From Piezodorus guildinii (lineage: Eukaryota; Arthropoda; Insecta; Hemiptera; Pentatomidae), in NCBI GenBank assembly GCA_023052935.1, contig CM041292.1, positions 88,395,169 to 88,459,168 on the forward strand: a DNA stretch of 64,000 nt, given 5' to 3'. A program made the position numbers and the translations under genes. Positions 10,946 through 23,300 of this stretch are shown here, in pieces. Within the stretch, counting starts at the first letter, position 1, and every line of letters starts with the position of its first letter. The notes under the pieces were generated by a model. That model saw only the letters and a program-made list of their open reading frames with translations. It was not told where the DNA came from and did not search any database.

Positions 10946-11509
10946 TTGAATAAAATAAAAAAACTTGATGTGCTCGCTCAAGAAAACATCACATTAAAAT
11001 CAAGAGTCACCGAGCTTAAAATAAGGCTCAACAGATCAGAACAAAATATTCTCACTAAGACCGTAGAGATTAGGGGCATACCAGTGAGGCCCGGGGAGTC
11101 TCCGATGGGCCTGGTGATGGGCATCGGAGCCGGGCTAGGCCTTAAGTTGGAGGTGGAAGACATCGACCATGTTGAGAGGCTCAGGTCGAGGAGGGATGAT
11201 GTACCTGGGCCACTGATGGTCCGTTTTATGCGCCAGGCTGTGAGGGATGAGTTGGTGAGGAAGAGAAAGGTTGTCAGAGACTTTTCTACTCGCCACCTAG
11301 GATGGCAAGAAAACGATGTCCATAAAATATTCTTGGGTGAGGCGATGTCCCCGACCAATAGACATCTCTACTGGCTGGCCTGGCAAAGAGGAGCTGCCGG
11401 CAAATTGAAATATGCATGGTTTAACGATGGTAAAGTGAAATGTCGGCGTGCGGATGGCCAACCAGTAATAGTCATCAACTCGCCTTCGGACCTAGAAGTT
11501 TTTAACTGA
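10946..11509 (+). CDS. LINE ORF1 protein (coiled coil, FP/L1-ORF1-like)
   Basis: About 187 codons open to a stop at 11509, with no ATG at the beginning; the frame starts after a stop. This suggests a damaged or truncated N-terminus. The first 40 residues (KKLDVLAQENITLKSRVTEL) look like a leucine-rich coiled coil. The next part (TVEIRGIPVRPGES, then HVERLRSR, PLMVRFMRQAVRDEL, and GEAMSPTNRHLYWLA) follows the pattern of insect LINE ORF1 proteins related to baculovirus FP proteins and L1 ORF1p. Such proteins bind the element RNA. No zinc knuckle is visible. It is less AT-rich than its surroundings. Confidence 0.7.
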   Translation: MNKIKKLDVLAQENITLKSRVTELKIRLNRSEQNILTKTVEIRGIPVRPGESPMGLVMGIGAGLGLKLEVEDIDHVERLRSRRDDVPGPLMVRFMRQAVRDELVRKRKVVRDFSTRHLGWQENDVHKIFLGEAMSPTNRHLYWLAWQRGAAGKLKYAWFNDGKVKCRRADGQPVIVINSPSDLEVFN

Positions 11510-11984
11510 CATCAAGGACCACTTTTCACCTTTCCGGATCATCGGCTTTCGTCCATTCGTTTTTTAACCACTAATTCGTGATTTTCATCTCTCATTATTT
11601 TTTTTCTTTATTATTGTAGCTATTTTTATTTTTGTTCAACATTAAGCTAAAATACTATTTTTTTTTCTTTATTCTCAAATATACGGGAATTTTTCGTTAT
11701 CTAACTCAACCAGAGTAATAATTATTTTATTTTTATTTGCTATGTAAAGTCTACTAACAGCTGTCGAAATTGTAAAAACCTTTTTTTATTTTCTATATTA
11801 TGTTTGTTTTATTTTTATTTCTTAAGAATGTTTATGTTTCTAGTTCTTATTCCACAAATAATGTCAATGCACTGCAGGTTTATTCACCTTCTTATTCCTC
11901 GCTCCCCTTTTATCATGGCCCACCTCTGTTCACTACTTCCAACTTCCCTTTCCCATGACTAATGTCTTTTTAACCTGTCACATC

Positions 11985-12975
11985 AACGCACAGTTATAGC
12001 CCATATTGATGAATTCCATGACTTCTTCCTCCATAACTTTTATCATTTAATAGTTATTTCTGAAACCTGGCTGAAACCTACAATTCCGACATCGCAAGTT
12101 TCCCTTCCGAATTACACATTGCTCCGTCATGACAGAGATGACCGAACGGGTGGCGGCGTGGGTCTCTTTGTTCATGACAGCCTCAAATCCAAACAACTCC
12201 TTTAATCACCCCATTTCCATTGCCCTCACCTCGAATACCTTTTCGCCGAAATATCCATAGCTTCCCATTCCCTACTATTTGGAGTCATATACCGCCCTCC
12301 AAGTACCCTTTGAAACAGTATTCGAATCCACCCTTTACAATCTAATCCCATCCTATAATATAGCCTCTGAAATCTGGGCGCCAGATCTTGAAGCTATCCC
12401 ATGGGACATCATACACTCTTTCAGGACCGTAGATTCTATGGTCGAAACCCTTACCTGTCATCTCCATAATATGCTAGACAACCATGCTCCTCTTATCATA
12501 AAGAAAATCAGACACCCTACTGCTCCTTGGTTAACGCCTGAAATTAGGGAATGCATGAGGCACAGGGATGCTGCAAGGCGACGATTCAGGCGCTCCCGTC
12601 TTCCTAGAGATCACTCCACCTTCAAACTATAACCCAGTATTACGCCGAGTTAAGGTGGTTTTATCCTCGTTACAGATGCCAGTATTTCCTAGCTTCCTTC
12701 CTCTACCAGGTTATCAGAACTCATCATCCCAGCTATATCTTCCAATCCCTTCAATTTAAATCATCAATTCAGTCCTGTTCTACTAGATCCCGTCTTTCTG
12801 ACCTCTACCCTCCTCCTCACCGTACTGCTGCCTTTGACAAGTCCTTTCTAGCCAAAGCAACCACTTTTTGGAATTCTATCCCTCCTGAGAACCGTCGTGT
12901 AAGAACTGATTCCTCCTTCAAATCGCTCCTTTTCAACCACCTTCTCCTTACCCAGTCAAACAGACAATAACTTCA
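11985..12975 (+). pseudogene. LINE ORF2 remnants (endonuclease and C-terminus)
   Basis: The endonuclease part is readable as VISETWLKPT, then YTLLRHDRDDRTGGGVGLFV and FGVIYRPPS, the APE-type endonuclease signature of jockey elements, with stops and frameshifts. About 12340-12630 reads HAPLIIKKIRHPTAPWLT and RDAARRRFRRSR, the EN-RT linker. About 12780-12970 reads SFLAKATTFWNSIPPENR, then SFKSLLFNHLL, the conserved C-terminal tail. Everything between (RT fingers, palm with YADD, thumb) has been deleted. Confidence 0.75.
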
Positions 12976-13289
12976 AACTGCAGATGCTATAAATACCAAT
13001 TATTATTATTATTTTATTTTTATTTATTTTTTGTGTGTGTGTTTATATTACTCAGATTATCATTGATGAATTAGCTATTTCTGTTTTTTTTTTGTTTTTC
13101 TCATTCTGAAAGTCTGACTTGTAAAGATGTACATATATTACTACCTTAATTATTTTTTTAGTTTAGTAATTTGTTATTCTAAGCCATGACCACATTGTTC
13201 CGGTCATCAATTATGTATCTATATTTTATTCTTAAGGACTTTAGTCCCAGGATAATAAAAAAGTTTTTTCATTTTTTCATTTTTCATTT

Positions 13290-14004
13290 CATATAGCTAA
13301 TTTCTATAAGACCCGCATTCAAAAAATTAAAAACGAAATAGCAGGATTTTATAAAGCAGACCAATAAAAGTCAATTGGATCTTCATAGAAAATAATAATC
13401 AATTATAATTTTCTTAATTTCTATGTTGATTTTAAGGTTTCTAAAGTTAAAAAATCAATGTTTACATAAACTTTGTTTTAGTACTAAGCAATATTATTTT
13501 ACACTTTATTTTTAGCCTCTATCGTTGAACTATGCTACTAATTAAAAAGCTAAGATTTTTTAATTTGTTTTTAATTATTTATTAAAGATTTTAGATTTCT
13601 TTGTTATTTAACTAATACTCTTCTATATCTTTGAGATAATCCACATGCAGAGATGATTTCAATAATCTATTTAATTATTATTACCTCATATATTGACTAA
13701 AGAGGTTAAAAATGCAATATGTTATAGGAATGGAAGAGTCTTATATCTTAAATATGTGAGAAAATATTAAATAGAATTTCATTGAAAGGAAAGTTAAAAT
13801 GAATAATTGACAGGACAGTCTCAAAGTAAGTTTATTCTTCAAAGCATAGGCAAATGTCTTATATCCATACAAATTTTATATATCACAATCTATGTGTGTA
13901 TACATAGCAATGTATTAAGTAGCATACTAAGGATAGTATACTAATATAAAAGTATTATTAATTATAATTAAATAATCTTAACACAGTCAGCATTCATTTT
14001 TATA
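13290..14004. other. FMO downstream region
   Basis: AT-rich, no gene seen. A possible polyadenylation signal for the FMO transcript (AATAAA on the minus strand) is at 13831-13836, about 170 bp beyond the stop codon. Confidence 0.35.
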
Positions 14005-14316
14005 TCACTTAACTTTAATAAATGTTTTATCATCTATAATTTTATAAGCATCTTCTCTAAATTTAGCTAAATCATCCAATTGCCGTTGGCTACTAAAATT
14101 ATGAAGATCCGCAAACACTTGAGGTAATGGATGAAGATTTCCTAGGGCAGCTAGTTCTGTATAGTAATCTCCTTGCATTCCACCCATCATATGAAACTGT
14201 TTAGTTTTCAAACCCTTTTTCCTCCGCCTATCCATTTCCTCTTCTGTATCAGCTTTCATTTCAATTTGACTAGGCAGTTTAAACTCTCCAGTAAGGACCT
14301 TCAAGAAGAATCTGAC
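14005..14316 (-). CDS. FMO: FMO exon 8 (C-terminus and stop)
   Basis: Acceptor TTGATTTCAG precedes VRFFLKVLTGEF. It encodes residues 324-426 and ends with TGA at 14005-14007. Includes MMGGMQGDYYTELA and the C-terminal FREDAYKIIDDKTF segment typical of the family. Confidence 0.93.
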   Translation of the reverse strand, partial: VRFFLKVLTGEFKLPSQIEMKADTEEEMDRRRKKGLKTKQFHMMGGMQGDYYTELAALGNLHPLPQVFADLHNFSSQRQLDDLAKFREDAYKIIDDKTFIKVK

Positions 14317-17300
14317 CTGAAATCAACAAAAGTTAAACATTTCTTTACTATAACATGATACATTTATTTTTAATTAATTAACTGTGTATTTTAACATAGC
14401 ACCACTTTAACATAACTTTTGTGAATACGATCATTAAAATCAATGATTTATTAATTAAATAAAGTTCAAACTTAGTATACATTAAATATTTTTGATTAAT
14501 TTTAACAAACCTGCAGATCAAACAGTGAAAAAGCACACACATAAAATGGTAATCCGACCAAGCATAATGTGGGATATTCTATATGGATTAAGTGTTTGTA
14601 TAATGGTTGAACACAGTTTTCTATGACTTTAACACCACACTTTTCAGAAAGAAATGGAAAACTATATTTGTAACCTAAAATCAGACAGAAAACATTTAGA
14701 AAATTAGATTTTTCTGCTTAGAAATTTCTCTAAAATCTCACTTTAATATTAGGTTAGAGTCACTTCAACATTTAAAACATTACTTTAAATGTATCTACAT
14801 ATAATGAATTATTTACAAATCAGAAAGCTAAATTGATATGTAAAAACATCACTAATCTTTACTATTATATTTTTACCAATGTGAATTAAAATACCAAGAT
14901 GGAAAATAAAAAATTGAAAATAAATTATAGAAGTTGGTTGGGAGTGTAATCATTAAAAAACTCCATGATAAGAAATTGTATTTCATTGTGTACTGATATT
15001 TTATCCTAACTTTAGGGCCAAGATCAGAATGATTTGTGGTTTAAATCAGCAAAAATGAATTAATGTAAATTAAAAAATACATAAATCACAAATATATTAT
15101 GTATAATATATAATATACTATAAATATAAAGTAAAAATAAAAAATGACTTACCAGTGCAATAAAATATTGTGTCAACCTCCTCTGTGGAACCATCCTCAA
15201 ACTTTACTTCTTTTCCCCGAACCTCAATTACTTCAAACTTCATTGTTGCATTATCTGGCAGGACATCTCTTATTACATCCCCATCCTTATGACGGCTTAA
15301 GATTACCTAAAATAATTTCTTTGAATATTTAGAATTTTTTTTTTCTTTATTTGTTAAAGTAAGATTTGTCTAGTCCCAGAGAATCAATATTCAAGAGAGA
15401 ATCTGGATTGGCCATAATTAGGGGATGAGTCGTGACTAGATGTCAAAAAAAATTTATTGATCAATTTTTTTAAATAAATGGCAGAAAAGAACAGGCATGT
15501 AAACTTTATGTCGACCACGAGAAAATGAAACTAACGAGCAAGAGAAATTTCCTTCTTCTCTTCATTCACTAAATAAATACAATTTACAAAATTATAGACG
15601 CTGTGAGATAAATTACTATGATTATATTATAATGAGTCATAAATGGTCTGTTCTTTAGTCCAAACATGACATCTGTTGAGGTAAATAGTAATTTTTTTCA
15701 TATTAAGAAATAAAATTGCATATTAGATTTATGATTATTAAGAAACACAGGACTGATAGTGTTTATTTCATATTTAGTTCATAATAATACTTTAAATTAC
15801 AATTTACATGTATAATTAATTACTTTAGAGGCTGTTGAAGCAATTTCAAGAGACAAATCGATTCCTGAAGGCCCAGCACCAATCACAACCACCCTTTTGC
15901 CTGAAAATCTTACTGGGTCTCGGTAGTCATGGCTGTGCAACTGCTCCCCGGGAAAAGTCTCGATTCCTTTAAGCTCTGGATAAATAGGAGTATGATAATG
16001 CCTGTAACATTTTATTTTTATTAACCAGTGTTTGGAAATCAAAAACTAAAATATTATTACTAGGATTAGCCTAATGATCATTTATTTTTTTATCAAAAGA
16101 ACCTATGTCACATTATCTAAGCTGTTCTTATCTAATGTTTAAGAAATGATGCATGACCATATGCATAGACATGCAATAATTATTTCTATGGGAATAATTT
16201 GAATATCCCTTATTTTTGAAATAATAGTTTTATTCAATAGGAATCATTAGGAAGGTGCTTAAATATCAAATTTTCAAATGTTTTTCTTCTAAAGTACCAT
16301 TAATTCTGTTCTTTTGTTCTACTTATATAATTAACCGTCTCACATTGTTATTAATTTTAAAAAATGTTTTAATAATTACTAAAATAATTTATTAATCAAC
16401 TAAAGAACACAAAAAATAATAAACATTAGAAAGCTAAAGAGGTTAGGGAACTTATCAAAATTGAAGGAGGAAATATAAGTTGATGTGGATTACAGTTATT
16501 ATTTCTAACTTTATATTATTTATTGTAAAACAATTTTTTTCAATTAAAATCAAAAAGATAAAATTGTTTTTAGCTTTTCAAATTTATTAGAAGCGTGGAG
16601 ATAAGTAAGAGATGATTAAAAAGATAAGTTTACATCAGAATTTTATTTTAATTATGAATTTTGCCCAATATAAGGTGGATTAAAATAAATTTTGTTTTAT
16701 ATATATACAATTTTTTTTTTTTTTTTATCAAAAGGCTCTAACATCATAAGCCTTATCATATTTACTTGTTTGTTTTTAAAAATCTTGACCTGTGGCTGAT
16801 AAAAAGAACAATAAAACAATAATTAAAGAAATATTTCAAACTTTCTGCAATATTTTTACAAAACAGGCTCCTTTTTTTTTTTTTTTTTTATCAGACGCTG
16901 AACTGTGATAATAATGTTTGCGAATTCCTAAATCAACATTTTAATGAAATTTATCACAGTTTATAGCCATAAAAAACAAATCAATATCTAGTTAAACATT
17001 CAACTAAGAAATGATCCATGAAGTACTTCATTGAGTAATGATAGACATTCTTCTAGTCTTCAACACAACTTTCTTTTGTCAATTTTTCATAACACCAGTT
17101 TTCATAATATTAGAAAATAAATAATGGAGAAAAGAATTTTAAATCATAATCACAAAAATATTTATAATAATTACAATTGCCACAATTAAATGCTGAATAA
17201 GAAAAAATGCATATAATCAAAACAACCGAAAATAAAATATTTCAATGATTTTTTAGAGAATTTAATAACCTCTCGAATGGTAATAAAAATAAGCAATTTT

Positions 17301-20300
17301 CCATACAATACAAACTTTCGGAATTATGGACGAATGATTTTTTTTTTCAACTTAACGTTTTCCATTGATTTTTCTCGCTCAAGGTCATACGTTAAAAGTC
17401 AAAGGTCTTTAAAAACAATTGACGTATTCTTCCTCAAAGTTATGAAAATATTGATAAGTAAGAAAACTATTAAAGTTTACTAATTAAAGATACAACAAAG
17501 ATAATGACCGATCCTTAAGATTAAGAATTATCTGATGCCATTCATTTTATCACGGAAAAAAAGAACAATACATTTACTAAAGAACCAGATTCTATCTCAA
17601 TAACCTACTTCAATTCAGACCAAATATTTTATTTGAATTTTATAGTGCTAACAAAGTTTTTATTTATTAAAACTTACCCATTGCATACCATAACAGCATC
17701 AAAAACGGAAGTTATCTCTTCTTGTTTAGGGAGATCGATTACAGTGACTTCCCACTGGCTACCATTTCCTAAAGGCTCAACGAGTTTAACGTGGTGTAGA
17801 AACTGAAAAAATTAATTATTTTAAAATAAATTAAATTCGCTATGTTTTGTTATTTTTTCACATTAATTCAATCTAAATACAATAGAAAAACGATATGAAT
17901 ATCTTTATCAAACTTAAAACTATATATTGTATTCAGAACTTTTACATTTACAGAACTTTATTAAATTTAGTTTGGAATCTTTCAATATATCTATTTAAAT
18001 AATAATTGATATTTGTTCATATGATCTCTTGGTCAGATATAATAAATTTTACAAGTTTATATGAGTTTATAAAAGAATAACAAAAGCACATTTTTTTTTT
18101 TGTTTAGCTCATAATATGAAATACTAACGTACCTTGACATGCTGTAGTATATTAAATCGTTTTGCGTAGTCGTTCAAGAAACCCAAGATCTCACTGGCCT
18201 TGAGGTAAGATCTATCTTCAGGAAATTCTGGAATGGGAAAGTCTGGATAGCCCATAATCTCTTTGGGTAAATTGGTTCTGTAATCATTATTAAATAGTAC
18301 GATTGGTGCAAAAATATTTGTAAAAACAAGACTAACAACTAACAAGACTAACTAAAAGTGTAAACAAAAATGAGTATAAAAAAGATCTCATTGAATTGGG
18401 TTGAGAAATATTTAGAGTATTCTGATTGGTAGGCAAGTTACACATTAAAAGGCAAACTAGTGACTTGAAATATTTCATTACAAAAAAGGATATAAAAACC
18501 ACCAATAAGAGGCAAGGTCATTCTTTCTTTGCAAGAAAGAATCGTACAACATCTAGATCAAAAGTTATGAACGGCTGAGATGTAGCTAAATAGTCTGGTA
18601 ATTCTTCTAGTCAGTACCTATTTCATAGAGGCTAGACGAGCCCCAGGAGATCTACGGCTAATATAGAATAATAAATAATTACCTGTCAAAATCGGTCTCC
18701 TATACATTACGGAGAAATAAGCAGCACGGCACCCTAACTACTTAGCTACCTCGCTCACTAACCGTTTCATAATAATCACATTTAATTTACTATTTTTATT
18801 ATTTATGCTAATAAAAACTCTTATTTAATTAAGAGGCTTAAATATAAATTATATAAAAACAACTAAAAATCTTAGTTCACGGTCCAATATATTTCATCAC
18901 TTTGAATGATTTGAGTAAAAACAACATAAAAAAATTAAATCATTCCTGTTTTAGGTCAAATGTAAACATAGACCTTCAGTTTCATCAAAATGTTCTATTG
19001 GCTAAGAAGAAGGATATTTTTTAAAGTATTATTTTGCTGTTAAGTATTAGTAATTAAAAAAATCTAGTGCGGGCAACATTCGACTTTCCCTTACCTCGAC
19101 TGTTAAATTCAATTTAAAAACTATTAAATATGCTTCAATTTGAAAAATATTCTAAGTTGATTTTAATAAAAAGTGTAATCATTTTCGTTGGAACATATGA
19201 TTTTGATTAAATAATATGAATACATTAAATTGTTAATCAGTAATAAGTTTATTCCTTATTAGTCACTTTATATTACCTTATTCTATATTACTTTCAATTT
19301 ACTATTTTACTTTACTATATTAATTTCATAATATAAAAAAATAGTTTTTTCTCTTTTATCCTTTAGTTGGTCACCAAAACCGTCCAACTAGTATATTTAG
19401 CCGTCACTCATCAATGCCATTTAGAGGATGTGGTTAATCTTTTGGAATGTACAAAATTAAAGGTAGTTTAGAGAATGAAAATTTAAAATATCAGCATTTA
19501 AGCCCTGGCAGAATATTTCAATTAGAATAAAACCTACATGATATTAAAGCCCATTCAATTTTACATTAATATAGGGTAAATCAAATACTCGCTAAAATCG
19601 AGCGAGTTTGATCAAAATCGTTAAAGCCATTTTTGAGATAATCTTAAAAAGGTGCAAAATCCATAGTATAAATGGCTCTTCTGGTTAGCCAATTTTGACG
19701 AAAAAGTTGCTGAAACATCTCGGGCGTATAGTTCTCTTAAATATGAAATTCCATTTTTCTACGAGTTTTCGTTTTTGCGCTCGACTTACTACACACACAC
19801 ACACACACAGACACATACACAAACGCAAACCTTTTTTCGGGACTTGTTTATTTGGACTCAGGGACCCTAAAACGTGTATTTCCGTCGAAAACTGGAATTC
19901 GAAAATTTTCACGATCGCAATACTTTCCCTTGCTATATATTTCATATATTGGTAGTTGAAAGTAAAAATAATGATAAATCGTCAGAAATATAATTAGTTT
20001 ATCTTTGATAGTCAAGATTTTGAACATTTGCCGCAAGCCAGGAAATTAAGATTAGGAGTGACTTGATAAAAAAATCAGTTCTAATCAAAAGATGATAAAT
20101 TTGTAAAGAGATAATAAAACCGATAACTTGATTTAGACTATTCAATCTCTCCTCGGCATCCTAAGTACCTCATTTTTCGAACAAAAATATAATATAAATA
20201 AAAGAAGAAGACCAGTTAATTAAAGTTAAAGGTAAACGTTCTTCCAGTATTAGAATATTAAGAAAATTAAATATAAGAAGACGGACTTGAAAATGAAAAA

Positions 20301-23300
20301 AGATGAAAGACTAAGTCACGAAAACGCACAAAGTTATTACAATTTCTATTTAACAAAGAGAAACTAAATAATAACATTTTTTCTAAATATATACAAATAT
20401 TTATTAAGAAAAAAATAAATAAACTAGCAGCAAAATTAAGTAATAAGGTAATATAAAATAAATATATTTTAAAAATTTCCAATATAAGTATATACGCCTA
20501 AAAATTATAATATTTTACAAAAGTAAGTATATCATAAATTATATTACAAAAAGATGACTATTGTATAATTTATTACAATGGTTATAAATATTATAGCTAT
20601 GTACGACAAAGAACAAAATATAGGGCATTAATTTACAACAAATAAACGAATACAAAGACGAATCTTTGTACGATCTTTGGACGAACAGCCAGCCAATCAA
20701 CATTGATAAGAAATAAAAGGGCAAATGTTGCTGGCCTTTACAAATGTTCATTACATAAGTCTTGAAGCTCCTAAAGGAATTCACTGAGTGGCAGTTGCAT
20801 TATATCAATACAACTTCAAATGCCAAGTTGAGACTCAAGTATAGTATGCGCTTTTAACAATGCTTATTCGTTGGATATTTATTTAACGATAGAAAAAAAT
20901 AAGACAATAAATTACCGTCATCCACTAATTCAAAATTGGATAGTTTTTAAAAAATAAAATAACCAGAATATTATATAACAAAAAAACAAAGAAAAAAGAA
21001 AATCCGAGATCCTTAATGCTCCTTTCATTTATCTGAAATGAAATATATAGTACGGAAAGGAATTGCCATCATGACAATTTTCGATTACGAGTTTCCACCG
21101 AAAATACACTCCTTATTTTTTCACCAACACCATAATCTATGAAGATATCAATGTACCATTTGTTGCTGATATAGCCCGAAATAAATAGACTGTTTTAACT
21201 CCTAACTATCAGTCCACACAAATTGTCCCTAACACCTCACTCCCATGTAGACCTGACAACCCTTCGAGGCAACTGAAAGAGGTGGCCTCAAGACCTACTA
21301 AATTAAAAGACAAAAAGTTTGGGTAGTTACTTCCCATGACTTTTTCAAGCCCATAATTGTACTTCTTCATATTTACTTATTGTATTTTACTTTTACTTAT
21401 CTGAATATGAAATACACTGCCGGACAAAATTAAAGGATCACTTAAAAATATTTATATTATTATTACATAAGAGATAAAAATAGGAACTCCTTTGTCCCAG
21501 ACTGGACTTTGTGTTGTATCTTATCAAGTTAATCCTCTACCTGTTTATATTCCCACCCGTTCATGGAGAAAAGGGTCAGTTAATCCTCTTCTTTTCTTTC
21601 TTCCTATCAGTAAATGGTTATTTGTTAGCAAAGATTCATCTTATTGAAGATTTTTTAACATTTAAGAGACTTTAGTTTTTACTTGTGAGTTTAGTAAGAA
21701 CGTTGTGATGGCCAACAGAAGAGCATTGACCGAAGAGGAATCAATTCGTTGAGTGAAGAAGGGTTTTCTCAAAAGCATATTGCGCAACGGCTCCAGCGGT
21801 CACAATCCGTAGTGTCCAGGGTGCTTAATAGGCACCGTCAAACTGGAGGGCATACAAGAAGAGTCGGACAAGGCCGTCCGAGTTCAACTTCCCACCGTGA
21901 TGAGAGATTTTTGCAACTGCATGCTCTTCGGGATCGCCGATCAACTGGTAACAGTCTGCGTGGTCTCCTCCAGTGGTTCAGGAACGTGCAAATTTCAGAG
22001 CGAACCGTGAGAAGACGACGACTCAACGATTATGGATTTACCTCCAATCCTTCAGCTACTGGACCTCTTCTCTCCCGGGAACACCGGGGTTGGGCGCTTG
22101 AGGTTTGCTCGGGAGCACCTAAACTGGACTCAGAAGATTGGAGCCTCGTATTATTCAGCGATGAATCATGATTCTGTCTCCGATCTCCAGATGGACGGGA
22201 AAAGGTATGGAGAAGGCGGGGAGAGAGGTATGCTCCATGCACTTTTTCTCCAAGGATTGCGTTTAGTGGTGGGTCAGTGATGGTGTGGGGGGGGGGGGCA
22301 TAAATTTAAACTCCCGTACATAGTTGGTTCATGTGAACCGTGGCTCTATAACTGCTGACAGGTACATTAGGGAGGTACTTGAGCCACATGTAATACCTTT
22401 CGCAGAAATATCGCAGGTAACTTTATTTTTATGCACGATAATGCCCGACCTCACGTTGCTCGATCAGTGCAAAATTTCCTCAGACAAGAAGAAATTGACG
22501 TTATGGTTTGACCACCCAGAAGTCCAGATATGAACCCAATAGAGCAAGTAGGGGACATGCTTAGAAGACATGTCTGCGCCCGAGACACATAAAATTTGGC
22601 AGATTTAAGGGAAATGTTAGTGGAAGAGTGGAACAACATCCCAGAACAACATGTAAGAGCCCTGGTCACTGGAATGGGCAAGAGAATGGAAGCAATTATC
22701 AGAGCTAGAGGTGGGAATACCAATTATTGATCGTTTTCCTCGAATTTTTCCCTTTTATTCAGTTTTGTTATTTCATTTCATTTCAAAGATTTACTTTTTC
22801 ATTTTGAGACTGTAGGACATTTTTATTTTTTGATTTGTTTTCCTATTAAAAATTTCTAGAAAAGAATTTTTTATTTTTTATTACCCTTATAATGAAGTGT
22901 GACTTCCAAAGAAAAAAGAATATTTTCAAAAATACCCTATACAGTTCAGTCATTTCAAAATATTGAAGTGATCCTTTAATTTTGCCCGTCAGTGTATATA
23001 GTAAGGAAAACCATTGTGATCATGGCAATTTTTAAAGACGACTTTCCGCCGGAAATACAAGTTTAAGGTTAGAGACTAAATGACGAAGTCTCATAAAATG
23101 GTCTGTGTGTATGTAGATCTAGTTCTAAAATGATAAAATTGTATATTACTGAAATTTCATATATTAAAAGCATATAAGCAAATAATAATAATAATAATCA
23201 AATAAAAATAAAAAACAAATCGGCGAAACAATAGAGCCACTTTATACGAGGCATTTTACCGATTTTCTCGAAAAAACGGCTCCATTAATTTCATTATACT

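Larger units (their letters stand above)
10850..13290 (+). mobile_element. Jockey-like LINE with open ORF1 and deleted ORF2 (J4)
   Basis: A plus-strand LINE copy. In order it has an ORF1-like frame (10946-11509), a 480 bp spacer, endonuclease remnants (about 11985-12300), an EN-RT linker piece (about 12340-12630), the extreme C-terminus of ORF2 (about 12745-12970), and a 3' end with the short stem GGACTTTAGTCC at 13236-13247 followed by a TTTTTCATTT-type tail. The whole RT palm is missing, so it cannot be autonomous. The 3' end resembles that of the LINE at 39125-41057. Confidence 0.75.

Noticed and set aside
10978..11358. 126-codon minus-strand frame
   Set aside because: Antisense shadow of LINE ORF1.
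19685..19955. Overlapping 86-codon frames on both strands
   Set aside because: They lie inside family C repeat copy 1 and include an AC microsatellite; other copies do not keep the frames.
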